Assembly (NCBI GenBank): GCA_024711125.1
Contig: JANJTM010000060.1
Coordinates: forward strand, 1-54,301
Direction: 5' to 3'
DNA length: 54,301 nucleotides
Origin: Rhodothermales bacterium
GTDB taxonomy: Bacteria > Bacteroidota > Rhodothermia > Rhodothermales > UBA10348
Under the pieces are notes generated by a model. It saw only the letters and a program-made list of their open reading frames with translations. It was not told the origin of the DNA and did no database searches. A program made the translations under genes and the position numbers. Shown here in pieces: positions 42,676-50,774 of this stretch (positions are counted from its first letter, which is position 1; every line of letters begins with the position of its first letter).

Positions 42676-44136
42676 ATGGACGTCAAATCCCTTTTCCGCC
42701 GCAAGATTTCCAGCGAAGCATCGGGCGAGGGTCCGAAGCTCAGCCGTGTCATGGGTCTCTTCCAGTTGACCCTGCTCGGCATCGGGGCCATGGTCGGCAC
42801 CGGCATCTTCGTCACCGCGGGCACGGCCGCGGCCGGCGGCGCGAACCACGTCGGCGCCGGTCCCGCGCTCATGGTGAGCTTCTTCATCACCGCCGTGGCC
42901 TGCGGCTTCGCGGCCCTCTGTTATGCGGAATTCGCGGCGATGATACCCGTCGCCGGCTCGGCCTATACCTACGCCTACGCGTCCTTCGGCGAAATCGTCG
43001 CGTGGATCATCGGGTGGGACCTGGTGCTCGAGTACGCGGTGGGCAACGTGGCCGTAGCGATCGGGTGGGCGGGGTACTTCAACGGGCTACTGCGCGGCAT
43101 GGGCATCCACATGCCCGATTGGCTGACGATGAACCCCATGAACGCGACCCCCGAGGTGCTGGCGGCGGCGCCGCACCTGGCGGGCATTCCGATCGTGTTC
43201 AACCTGCCCGCCATCGCGGTGGTGCTCGGGGTGACGGTGCTGCTCTGCATCGGGATCCGCGAGAGCGTGCGCGCGAACACGCTCTTCGTGATCATCAACC
43301 TCTCGATGATCCTGCTCTTCATCGTCGTCGGGATCTTCTACGTGGAGCCGCAGAACTGGACGCCCTTCGCCCCGAACGGGTGGAACGGCATCATGACGGG
43401 CGCGGCGCTCATCTTCTTCGCGTTCATCGGGTTCGACGCCATCTCGACCGCATCGGAGGAGACGAAGGACCCGCACCGGAACGTACCCCGCGCGATCCTC
43501 ATCAGCCTTGCGGTATGCGCCGTCCTCTACTCCACCGTAGCCGCCATCCTGACCGGACTGGTGCCGGTCTCGCAGCTCGGGCTGCCGGAGGCGGTCGAGC
43601 AGCCGGTGGCCTACGCGATGCGGGCGATCGGCCAACCGTGGGTTGCGGGCGTGCTTTCGGCAGGAGCCATCGTGGCCATGACCAGCGTGCTGCTGGTATG
43701 GCAGTTCGGCCAGACACGCATCCTCTACGTGATGAGCCGCGACGGGCTGCTTCCCGAACGCATGAGCAAGGTCGATCCCTCCCGGCACACGCCGATCGCC
43801 CCGACGGTCATCGCGGGCGTCGTGGTCGCCGTGGCGGCAGGATTCCTGGACATCAGCGTGGCCGTCGAACTGACCAACATCGGAACGCTCTTCGCCTTCG
43901 TGCTGGTTTCGGCCGGCGTGCTGATCCTGCGCGTGATCGAACCGGACCGTCCGCGCCCGTTCAGGGTGAAATTCGTACCGTTGGTGCCGCTTCTGGCCAT
44001 CGGATGCTGTCTCTACCTGATGGCGAGCCTTCCGCTCGTGACCTGGGAGCGGTTCGGCATCTGGCTCGTCGTGGGACTTGTGCTCTATTTCGTGTTCAGC
44101 CGCGGCCACAGCGTGCGGGGGCAGCAGAGCGCGTGA
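42676..44136 (+). CDS. APC-family amino acid permease
   Basis: A 486-residue, roughly 12-helix transporter. The family start is LFQLTLLGIGAMVGTGIFVTAGTAAA, followed by CYAEFAAMIPVAGSAYTYAYASFGEIVAWIIGW and FFAFIGFDAISTASEETKDPHRNVPRAI. These are hallmarks of the APC superfamily and closest to the cationic amino acid transporter-like bacterial group. It imports an amino acid by H+ coupling; which one is not determined. It ends 3 bases before the stop of the convergent AlkC gene. No clear ribosome-binding site is visible before the ATG. Confidence 0.93.
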   Translation: MDVKSLFRRKISSEASGEGPKLSRVMGLFQLTLLGIGAMVGTGIFVTAGTAAAGGANHVGAGPALMVSFFITAVACGFAALCYAEFAAMIPVAGSAYTYAYASFGEIVAWIIGWDLVLEYAVGNVAVAIGWAGYFNGLLRGMGIHMPDWLTMNPMNATPEVLAAAPHLAGIPIVFNLPAIAVVLGVTVLLCIGIRESVRANTLFVIINLSMILLFIVVGIFYVEPQNWTPFAPNGWNGIMTGAALIFFAFIGFDAISTASEETKDPHRNVPRAILISLAVCAVLYSTVAAILTGLVPVSQLGLPEAVEQPVAYAMRAIGQPWVAGVLSAGAIVAMTSVLLVWQFGQTRILYVMSRDGLLPERMSKVDPSRHTPIAPTVIAGVVVAVAAGFLDISVAVELTNIGTLFAFVLVSAGVLILRVIEPDRPRPFRVKFVPLVPLLAIGCCLYLMASLPLVTWERFGIWLVVGLVLYFVFSRGHSVRGQQSA

Positions 44137-44139
44137 CGG

Positions 44140-45240
44140 TCAGCCGGCGAGCGTGAGCCGGAATTCCGCGCAGCCGATCGATGCCCCGTTGACGAGTACC
44201 TCGACCCGGTGCACGCCCGGGTAGTATCGCCGGGTGGTCACGGCGCGGAAGGAGTGCTCCCGTTCGAGGCGGACCGGCACGTCGGCGGTCACGCGGCGCG
44301 TGGTCCACTTGAAGACCTTCGCGGTCGTCGATCCGTTGGCGCGCACGTGGTGCACGGCGTAGTCGACGAGCAGGGCCGCGTCGTGCGAGGCCGTCAGTTC
44401 GACGGCGAACGACAGCGCCTCCCCCAACCGGACGTCCGGCGTCCGTACCTCGACGCGGCCCGAGACGCGGGCGCCTTCGAACCCGAACAGCCCCAGCGCC
44501 CCGGAATGCCCGGCCTTGACGAGCGTGCGCAGCGCCCGCTTCAGGAGCCGGACCCGCTCCGGGGAAGCGTCGACCATCCAGGTCTTCGCCAGGTCCACGA
44601 CCCGCTCCGGGTGGTCCTTCGCGATGTCGTTCAGGTTGTTGGCCACGCTGCGCCGCACGTACTCCTCCGGATCGTCGCGCAGTCTTTCGAGGAGTGCGAT
44701 CACGGGCTCCGGGTCCCGCACGAATTCCGAGAGTCGCATGCCCCAGGGAAGGCGCGGCCTCGTTCCCTCCGAGACCAACCGGCGCACGTGCGGGTCGGGG
44801 TCCCGGGTCCACCCGGCCAGTACGGAGAGCGTTTCGGCGGGCCGTCTGGCCAGGTAGGGCCGAACAGCGAACTCGCAGCTGAACCTGCGTGTCAGATCGT
44901 GCATGGCGCGGACCGAAAGATCCGGGTGGTCCAGGCCGTAGGACTCGACGAACTGGCACACCGGCCACCATTCCATGGCTTCCGTCACGCCCTCCGTGTC
45001 GTCCTGGGGTGGGGGAAGCGAGCGCAGCAGCCGCGCCAGCGCATCAGGATAGGCGGGCTCCAGGTAGTCGCGCAGGCACGCGGCGACATGCCGCACGCGG
45101 TCCTTCAATTCGAGCCCGTCCAGCGGCGCGAGGCAGGCGGTGCGGAACGGAATCGTGTCGAATGGGCCGGTCGCGGCGAGGCGGTCGGCGAGGCGGTCGA
45201 TGGCCGCGCTCCCGATGAGGTTCTTGAACGGTTCGGGCAT
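44140..45240 (-). CDS. DNA alkylation repair glycosylase, AlkC-like with Ig-like domain
   Basis: A 366-residue HEAT-repeat-fold glycosylase. The N terminus FKNLIGSAAIDRLADRLAA, the repeat block DPDPHVRRLVSEGTRPRLPWGMRL, and PEEYVRRSVANNLNDIAKDHPERV are typical AlkC/AlkD helices. The last 100 or so residues (RVSGRVEVRTPDVRLGEALSFAVELTAS to the end) form a beta-rich Ig-like domain, which marks the AlkC group. The enzyme removes alkylated bases such as 3-methyladenine from DNA. No other repair gene is adjacent. Confidence 0.92.
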   Translation of the reverse strand: MPEPFKNLIGSAAIDRLADRLAATGPFDTIPFRTACLAPLDGLELKDRVRHVAACLRDYLEPAYPDALARLLRSLPPPQDDTEGVTEAMEWWPVCQFVESYGLDHPDLSVRAMHDLTRRFSCEFAVRPYLARRPAETLSVLAGWTRDPDPHVRRLVSEGTRPRLPWGMRLSEFVRDPEPVIALLERLRDDPEEYVRRSVANNLNDIAKDHPERVVDLAKTWMVDASPERVRLLKRALRTLVKAGHSGALGLFGFEGARVSGRVEVRTPDVRLGEALSFAVELTASHDAALLVDYAVHHVRANGSTTAKVFKWTTRRVTADVPVRLEREHSFRAVTTRRYYPGVHRVEVLVNGASIGCAEFRLTLAG

Positions 45241-45352
45241 GGTCGGGCGGCGTGAGGGTGGGCGCGCGAACGGAATATCGTTCGCGCGCCCACCGACGTC
45301 ACGTCGCCGTGGGACGGGGGCGTTCGGCCGGGAATTCGGCCGGCCGCCCGGA

Positions 45353-45520
45353 TCAGAACGATCCGCCCATGACGATCCAGAGGAAACCGCTGATCAGGAC
45401 GAGAAGAACGACCAGCAGGGCGCCGAGGAGAATCCCGGCGTTCTTTCCCGCGCGGGCGGGATCATCGTGGGTGGCGTGCGCGCCGACAGAACGCGCCGAC
45501 GCCTTTTTTGCCTGGCTCAT
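45353..45520 (-). CDS. Small single-pass membrane protein
   Basis: A 55-residue protein: a basic N terminus (MSQAKKASARSVGAHATHDD), then one membrane helix (NAGILLGALLVVLLVLISGFLWIVM) and a GGSF end. Its length is under the usual gene-calling limit. It is supported by the well-formed helix and its own start, but no homolog is recognised. Confidence 0.5.
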   Translation of the reverse strand: MSQAKKASARSVGAHATHDDPARAGKNAGILLGALLVVLLVLISGFLWIVMGGSF

Positions 45521-45600
45521 GCGTAATGGGGCGGCCCTGAGGCCGCGTCGAGGATTCCGGAATCCCGGCCGCCGGGCCGGGGTGATTCGAGCGGAAATCC

Positions 45601-45930
45601 TCAGAGCCGAAGCGGAAACGGGCCGGCTTCGCCCGAACGGGCGCAGGAAGCGCCGGAACGATCCGGCAATGCGCGTTCGCCACGCGGCGGTGGCGGCGCC
45701 GACGCGTCCACTGCGCGCCGTGCGGTCGTCACGTCGGGAGCGGCGCCGGGAGCCGACGGCGCGGGCGCGATGCTCACGGGTCCCGGCGGAAGCAGGCCCT
45801 CGAAGACCTTGGACGACGCCCGTTCGAATCCCCGGCCCGTATCGGTGCCGCCATCGGACGACACCGCGTGGGCCGGGTTCGCGAATGCGAGGCAGGCGAG
45901 CGCCAGGAAGGCGACGAGAAAAGCGCGCAC
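45601..45930 (-). CDS. Small putative secreted protein
   Basis: A 109-residue protein if read from the GTG at 45930. VRAFLVAFLALACLAFANPAHAV is a good signal peptide with an AHA cleavage site. The mature part is low in complexity: SSDGGTDTGRGFERASSKVFEGLLPPGPV, then a proline/alanine stretch with PPPPRGERALPDRSG and two cysteines near the end. I do not recognise it. The gene follows the VWA lipoprotein on the same strand after 112 bases. It could be a false call favoured by high GC. Confidence 0.4.
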   Translation of the reverse strand: MRAFLVAFLALACLAFANPAHAVSSDGGTDTGRGFERASSKVFEGLLPPGPVSIAPAPSAPGAAPDVTTARRAVDASAPPPPRGERALPDRSGASCARSGEAGPFPLRL

Positions 45931-46042
45931 GGTGAGGAGGGGTCGGGACTGAAACGCCGGGACGCAAAACGGATCCCGGCCGGTTCCGCGCCGAATCGAC
46001 TTCCACCTCGCGAATGGGGCCTCGGTGCCGGCGTGTTGGCCG

Positions 46043-47701
46043 TCAACCCTCCCGGTTGAGTCGCGCGGCCTCGTCGACCAGGCGCAGGAACTCTGCGCGC
46101 CAGCCGTGCGCATCGCGGCCGAGGGCGCCGGATGCCCATCGGTGCACGTCGGCCAGCGTGGCGTCGCCGCGGAATTCCGAACCGCGCAGGATCATGCCGA
46201 ACGCGGCTACGGAGGCCGAGAACCGGAAATCTTCGCTGGTGTCGGCGAACCGCTCGATGCCGAGCGCCGGAACCGGGGTCTCGAGCAGGCGGCTGCGGTC
46301 TCCGCCGGGATCCTTGTAGCGGAGCGCGAGGTGCATGAGTTCACCCGAGGCGGCGGCGGACGTGAGGCTCCCGGACCGGTACCGAAGGTCGCCTGCCGAC
46401 GATACGACTGTCGTCGACCGGCTTCCGACCGGGATGATCTCGTAGAGCGCCGTGACCGAGTGACCCGCACCGAGTTCGCCCGCGTCCTTGCGGTCGTCGG
46501 AGAAATCCTCGGGAGCCAGGAGACGGTTCTCGTAGCCGATCAGGCGATAGGCCTCGACCAGGGCCGGATTGAACTCGATCTGCAGCTTGACGTCCTTCGC
46601 GATCGTGTGCAGTGTGCCTCCGAGTTCCGAAACGAGCACCTTGCGCGCCTCGAGTTCCGAGTCGATGTAGTAGTAGTTGCCGTTGCCGTGGTCGGCGAGC
46701 AGCTCCATCTTGTTGTCCTTGATGTTGCCGGTCCCGAAGCCCAACACCGTCAGGAAAACGCCGGATTTGCGCTCCGATTCGATGATCTGCAGCAGTTCGG
46801 CATCGGAAGAGACCCCCACGTTGAAGTCGCCGTCGGTGGCGAGGACCACGCGGTTGATCCCGCCCTGCGTGAACCCGCGGCGCGCGGTTTCGTAGGCGAG
46901 ACGGATGCCGTCGGCTCCCGCGGTCGATCCTCCCGCCTGCAGGCGTTCCAGGGCCGCCAGTATGGCCTCGGACCGGTCACCGCGCGTCGGTTCCAGCACG
47001 AGACCGGCCGCCCCCGCGTACACCACGATCGAGACACGATCGTTTTCCGACAGTTCTCCGGCGAGCATGCGGAAGGCCTTCTTCAGCAACGGAAGCTTGT
47101 CCGGCTCGTCCATCGATCCCGAGACGTCGAGCAGGAAGACGAGGTTCGACGCCGGCCGCCCCGCCAGGTCCATCCGCCGACCCTGGAGGCCGACGTGCAC
47201 GAGCCGGTGGGCAGGGTTCCACGGAGCCGGTCCCGTTTCGGTTACGATCGCGAACGGCGCGCTCCCCTCCGGATCGGGGTAATCGTAATCGAAATAGTTG
47301 ACGAGTTCCTCGATGCGCACGGCGTCCTTCGGGGGCGCCATTCCGTCCCGGATGAAGCGTCTCACGTTGGCGTAGGACGCTGCGTCCACGTCTATCGAAA
47401 AGGTGGAAAGCGGGTGGTCGGTCACCCGGCGAAATCCGGATTCGGCGATCGGGGCGTAGTCCTCGGTGTTCCACGCGGGCTGCCCGGGGTGCCCTGCGAC
47501 GCCCAACGCCTTCGACCCGACCCGAGAGGAGGCGGCGGGCTCACGCGAGACCGCGAATTCGTCCAGGACGGAAGCCGCGTTGCCTCCCGCGTCGTCGGGG
47601 ATACGGGCGGATCGATCGTTGTCGGGCCGGGTCTGGACGCACCCGATGAAGAGGGTCGCGAGGGCGAATCCGGCGAGAATCGGGCGCAGCGTGCGTGGCA
47701 T
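46043..47701 (-). CDS. VWA-domain lipoprotein (YfbK type)
   Basis: A 552-residue lipoprotein (signal ending LATLFIGC). An N-terminal vWF_A-linked domain (STFSIDVDAASYANVRRFI, RIEELVNYFDYDYP) is followed by a VWA domain with the metal-ion-dependent adhesion site LLDVSGSMDEP (D192, S194, S196) and VVLATDGDFNVG. The C terminus is DUF3520 (TALYEIIPVG, MHLALRYKDPGG, RFSASVAAFGMILRGSEF). The family is widespread and probably mediates protein contacts in the cell envelope. Nothing nearby identifies its partner. Confidence 0.93.
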   Translation of the reverse strand: MPRTLRPILAGFALATLFIGCVQTRPDNDRSARIPDDAGGNAASVLDEFAVSREPAASSRVGSKALGVAGHPGQPAWNTEDYAPIAESGFRRVTDHPLSTFSIDVDAASYANVRRFIRDGMAPPKDAVRIEELVNYFDYDYPDPEGSAPFAIVTETGPAPWNPAHRLVHVGLQGRRMDLAGRPASNLVFLLDVSGSMDEPDKLPLLKKAFRMLAGELSENDRVSIVVYAGAAGLVLEPTRGDRSEAILAALERLQAGGSTAGADGIRLAYETARRGFTQGGINRVVLATDGDFNVGVSSDAELLQIIESERKSGVFLTVLGFGTGNIKDNKMELLADHGNGNYYYIDSELEARKVLVSELGGTLHTIAKDVKLQIEFNPALVEAYRLIGYENRLLAPEDFSDDRKDAGELGAGHSVTALYEIIPVGSRSTTVVSSAGDLRYRSGSLTSAAASGELMHLALRYKDPGGDRSRLLETPVPALGIERFADTSEDFRFSASVAAFGMILRGSEFRGDATLADVHRWASGALGRDAHGWRAEFLRLVDEAARLNREG

Positions 47702-47852
47702 GGCAGGGCACCGGTCTGGACCGCGGCGCGCGGCGGCCGATCGTCGGCAGCGTGCGGTCCGCTCCGAGCAGGAACGCGTTCGGCCGGGCCTTATTGCGCC
47801 GCGGCCCCGGGACCCGACCGGGAGCGCGTTGTCCCGAGGTTCACGGCCTGCG

Positions 47853-48884
47853 TCAGGGAGACAGGCCCCGGGGCCGGCCGTCGACGATTTCGGTTCGTGC
47901 CCGTTCGAGGAATCGCTTTCGGGTGAGCCTCACGACGTACTCGAACCGGGTGCGGTGCCGGGCCCGGTATTCGCAGGGAGTGAGTCCGGGCAGGTGGCGG
48001 GACAGCGCCTCGAAATGGGTCTGCCCTCCATGGGGGGTGACGGAAGAGACCACCACGTCCGCGGCACCGGCACGGTAGGCGGCCTCGAGGTCCGGGTCCC
48101 CGGTTGCCGATCGCGGCTCGGGCCTCCCGACCACCGCTGCAGCGAGCCGGACCGCGTCTGTCGGCTCGGGCTCCTCGAACGCGGATTCCCGCAACGGCAC
48201 GGAACCACGCACGATGGACGCCCGCAGGCAGATCGCCGCGGTCACGATCGGCACGCGAGGTTCGAATTCCGGAAGCGCACGCAGGGTCTCGACCACGTTG
48301 CGCAGCAGGTCCCGGGCACGCAACGAAGTCGCGGCGCCGCAGAGCAGCGCCTCGAAGACCTCGAACGGGATCTCCGGCCGCCGCCGACCGCCTTCCTCTG
48401 CCAGCCGAATCCACAGGAGCCCCCGGGATCGTACCACCCGCGTGTCGGAGCTCGCGGCCGCGGCTCGCTTGAGTCCCCGGATCACGCGGGCCAGCGAGGG
48501 ATCCGATTCCTGCAATTGGCGAAACAACCCGTCGTCGACCTTTCGTGCCACCATGCGCCGCACTTCGGCGAACAGGGTGGCAGGGTCCATCATGGCAGCG
48601 GCGGCCGGGTCGATGCGACGACGCAGCTCTACGAATCGGCCGCGCGGGTCCCTGCGGAACAGGTCCGCGATGCACTCCAGGGCCAGGTCGTTCTCGGTGA
48701 GCGGCGACACGTGGTAGCGGAACGAGTGCCGTCGGTCGCGCAGGCGAAGGTAGACAACCGCCACGCGCACCATCTCGTGTACGACCTGCTCCACGGATTG
48801 ACGTCCGGGGCTTTCGGAAAGCGTATCGAGCAGCGCTGCACGAAGTCCTGCACGCGGAGCGGGGCCGGGTGGGTGATCGAACAT
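47853..48884 (-). CDS. Hypothetical cytoplasmic protein with C-terminal HTH-like end
   Basis: A 343-residue protein from the ATG at 48884 (MFDHPPGPAPRAGLRAALLD). It has no signal or membrane segment and is rich in arginine and leucine. YHVSPLTENDLALECIADLFRRDPRG and the RMVARKVDDGLFRQL region look like helical regulatory segments. The end (THFEALSRHLPGLTPCEYRARHRTRFEYVVRL) loosely recalls the last helices of AraC-type DNA-binding domains or sigma region 4, but the match is not complete. I assign no function. It is divergent from the Kelch-TM gene and shares a 327-base intergenic region with it. Confidence 0.65.
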   Translation of the reverse strand: MFDHPPGPAPRAGLRAALLDTLSESPGRQSVEQVVHEMVRVAVVYLRLRDRRHSFRYHVSPLTENDLALECIADLFRRDPRGRFVELRRRIDPAAAAMMDPATLFAEVRRMVARKVDDGLFRQLQESDPSLARVIRGLKRAAAASSDTRVVRSRGLLWIRLAEEGGRRRPEIPFEVFEALLCGAATSLRARDLLRNVVETLRALPEFEPRVPIVTAAICLRASIVRGSVPLRESAFEEPEPTDAVRLAAAVVGRPEPRSATGDPDLEAAYRAGAADVVVSSVTPHGGQTHFEALSRHLPGLTPCEYRARHRTRFEYVVRLTRKRFLERARTEIVDGRPRGLSP

Positions 48885-49211
48885 GGCGGTGGGATGCCGG
48901 CACCGTGCATGGCGGCCGCGGCCTGGTTCCGCGGTCCCGGCAGGGTTGGCCGGCTGCGGGGAGTATCGCGGCAAGCGGTGAATCCTCCTGCCCGGCATTC
49001 CCCTACGTGAGTGGGTAACAATTCGAAACAGCGGTCTCGCGCCGGCCGATGCGACGGGTGTTTCGAGATTGTTTCGGGAATCCGGTCCGACGGAAATTGC
49101 TCGTTTCGGGGATGCGGGGGGGCTTTTCTGCCGGGCGGGTCCGCGATACCTTCGATCGGGCCCGATCCTGCGGGTCCGTGATCGACAGCCCGCGGCCTTG
49201 CCCTCTCGTCC
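48885..49211. promoter_or_regulatory. 327-base divergent control region with CGAAAC/GTTTCG motifs
   Basis: Between the two divergent genes there are four copies of one 6-base word: CGAAAC at 49024-49029 and GTTTCG at 49060-49065, 49071-49076 and 49103-49108. The middle two are 11 bases apart, one helical turn. TACCTTCG at 49147-49154 could be the promoter -7 box for the plus-strand gene. No coding frame or RNA is evident. Confidence 0.45.
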
Positions 49212-50774
49212 GTGACACGTCCGCTTCCGTTCGTTCTCGCGGCGTTCCTGCTCGCCGTTGCGCCGCCGGCCGAGGCCCAGGCGCCGCTCTGCGTGCACCA
49301 CCAGGTGGGTTGTTCGCCGGAAACGGGCAACATACCCGAGCTCGGCACGCCGGTCGGCACCCACGGGACGTCACGTGTCTATATCGCCGACGACCGTGTG
49401 CGCATCGTCGACCTGGAAACCCTCGCGGTTCGCGAAATCCCCCTCCAACCGTTCGTCCACCTGTGGGACAGCCTGACCGTTCCGCTGCGTTCGATGGGCG
49501 TCGGAGGTCCAGGCCCGTCGGCCTGGATCTGGGACGCCAGCGGGGGCACCCCGATGCGACTACCCCTTCGGGAAGGGGAGCGGGCGCACGTCTATCCCCG
49601 GCGAAGCTGGTACGCGCTCTTCGGCCACGCGCCCGGAATCCGGCCGGAAACAGGAAATCCGGTGCTCTACGGCGGATACGGATACTACCGGGCGCAGGAC
49701 TTCCTGCTGGAGTTCGACCCGGAGGCAGACACGTGGCGAGAACTCCCCGCCCGCTTCGGATCGCCCACGCCCGGGCCGAGGAACGCGGCCTGGCTGCTGA
49801 CCGGGTGGGACGCCCGACGCATCCTCCTGTTGGGCGGGAGCGTCGCCCTGTCCGGCCAATCCCCTCCGGTGTATTCCGAGGAACTCCGGGACGCATGGGT
49901 ATACGATCCCGCCGACAGCACGTGGAGCGAGATCGATGTCGATCCGGGCCTGGTCTGCTCCCTGAAGCAGTGGATCTACACCAAGGTTTCGGTCGCGACG
50001 CATCCATCCACCGGATCCGTGGCATTTCCGGTTACCTGCCCAACGGCAGCGTTCCCGGATCGGACCGTGGTCCAGTGGAGGCCGCTCGCCGGTACCGTCG
50101 ACGTGCTCGGGGTGCTGCCACGGGATTTTGCGCTGCAGCAGGTTCCCCTCGGCACGTACATCGTGCCGGGCTCTGACAGCGTCACCGCGATGTTCTGGCA
50201 GGTGCGTCGCGGTCGCCCGCCCGTCGAGTGGACCGTCCATCGATTCCGCTTTCCGCTGCGAGCCGAATACGGTCCGGCCGGAGCGGGGGACGGCACTTGG
50301 CCCGGTGTGTGGCTGCCTTGGCTGGCAGGTCTGTTTCTCGCGGCCGCTGCGGGCGCAATCGTCTTCGCGCGAAGGCGGCAACGCCTGCCCGAAGGAACCG
50401 GTCCCGACCGACGAGTGATCCAGGTGGAGGTCGCGGTGGGGCAGGGTACGATCCGACTCTCCGACGGGACCGGCGAACATCGCCTCGATCTGTCCGTCCA
50501 CGCCGCGGAGCTGTTGGCCTTCGTGGCGCGGCGTCAGGCGGACGTCGGGCAGATACTCGACGCGGAGGAGGTGAACGACCTGTTCCTGTCCCGCTACCGT
50601 GACCCGGACACGGCCCGAGTCACGAAGAACCGGGCGCTGGACCAGCTCAACGGGGCCTTCACGCGACGCTACGGAAGGCCTCTTCTCGAGCGGCGCCGAA
50701 GCCCGGCCGACCGGCGGCGGGTGGAGTACGTGATCCGATTCGCCCTCCGGGCCGGGTCGGGTCAGGACTGTTGA
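49212..50774 (+). CDS. Membrane one-component regulator candidate: Kelch-like sensor, one TM helix, winged-helix-like domain
   Basis: A 520-residue protein read from the GTG at 49212, with signal peptide to about residue 23 (APPAEAQ). The extracytoplasmic part (24-363) has Kelch-like blades, for example VLYGGYGYYRAQDFLLEFDPEADTWRELP and ILLLGGSVALSG with DAWVYDPADSTWSEI. One membrane helix follows (about 366-386, WLPWLAGLFLAAAAGAIVFA) and then RRRQR, which sets the C terminus in the cytoplasm. The last 100 residues (LDLSVHAAELLAFVARRQAD, then TKNRALDQLNGAFTRRYG and RRSPADRRRVEYVIRF) look like a winged helix. No kinase or receiver is present. Confidence 0.72.
   Translation: MTRPLPFVLAAFLLAVAPPAEAQAPLCVHHQVGCSPETGNIPELGTPVGTHGTSRVYIADDRVRIVDLETLAVREIPLQPFVHLWDSLTVPLRSMGVGGPGPSAWIWDASGGTPMRLPLREGERAHVYPRRSWYALFGHAPGIRPETGNPVLYGGYGYYRAQDFLLEFDPEADTWRELPARFGSPTPGPRNAAWLLTGWDARRILLLGGSVALSGQSPPVYSEELRDAWVYDPADSTWSEIDVDPGLVCSLKQWIYTKVSVATHPSTGSVAFPVTCPTAAFPDRTVVQWRPLAGTVDVLGVLPRDFALQQVPLGTYIVPGSDSVTAMFWQVRRGRPPVEWTVHRFRFPLRAEYGPAGAGDGTWPGVWLPWLAGLFLAAAAGAIVFARRRQRLPEGTGPDRRVIQVEVAVGQGTIRLSDGTGEHRLDLSVHAAELLAFVARRQADVGQILDAEEVNDLFLSRYRDPDTARVTKNRALDQLNGAFTRRYGRPLLERRRSPADRRRVEYVIRFALRAGSGQDC

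Noticed and set aside
45820-45850. A GTTCGAATCCCC stretch resembling a tRNA T-loop
   Set aside because: No acceptor, D or anticodon stem surrounds it; it is within a small protein frame.
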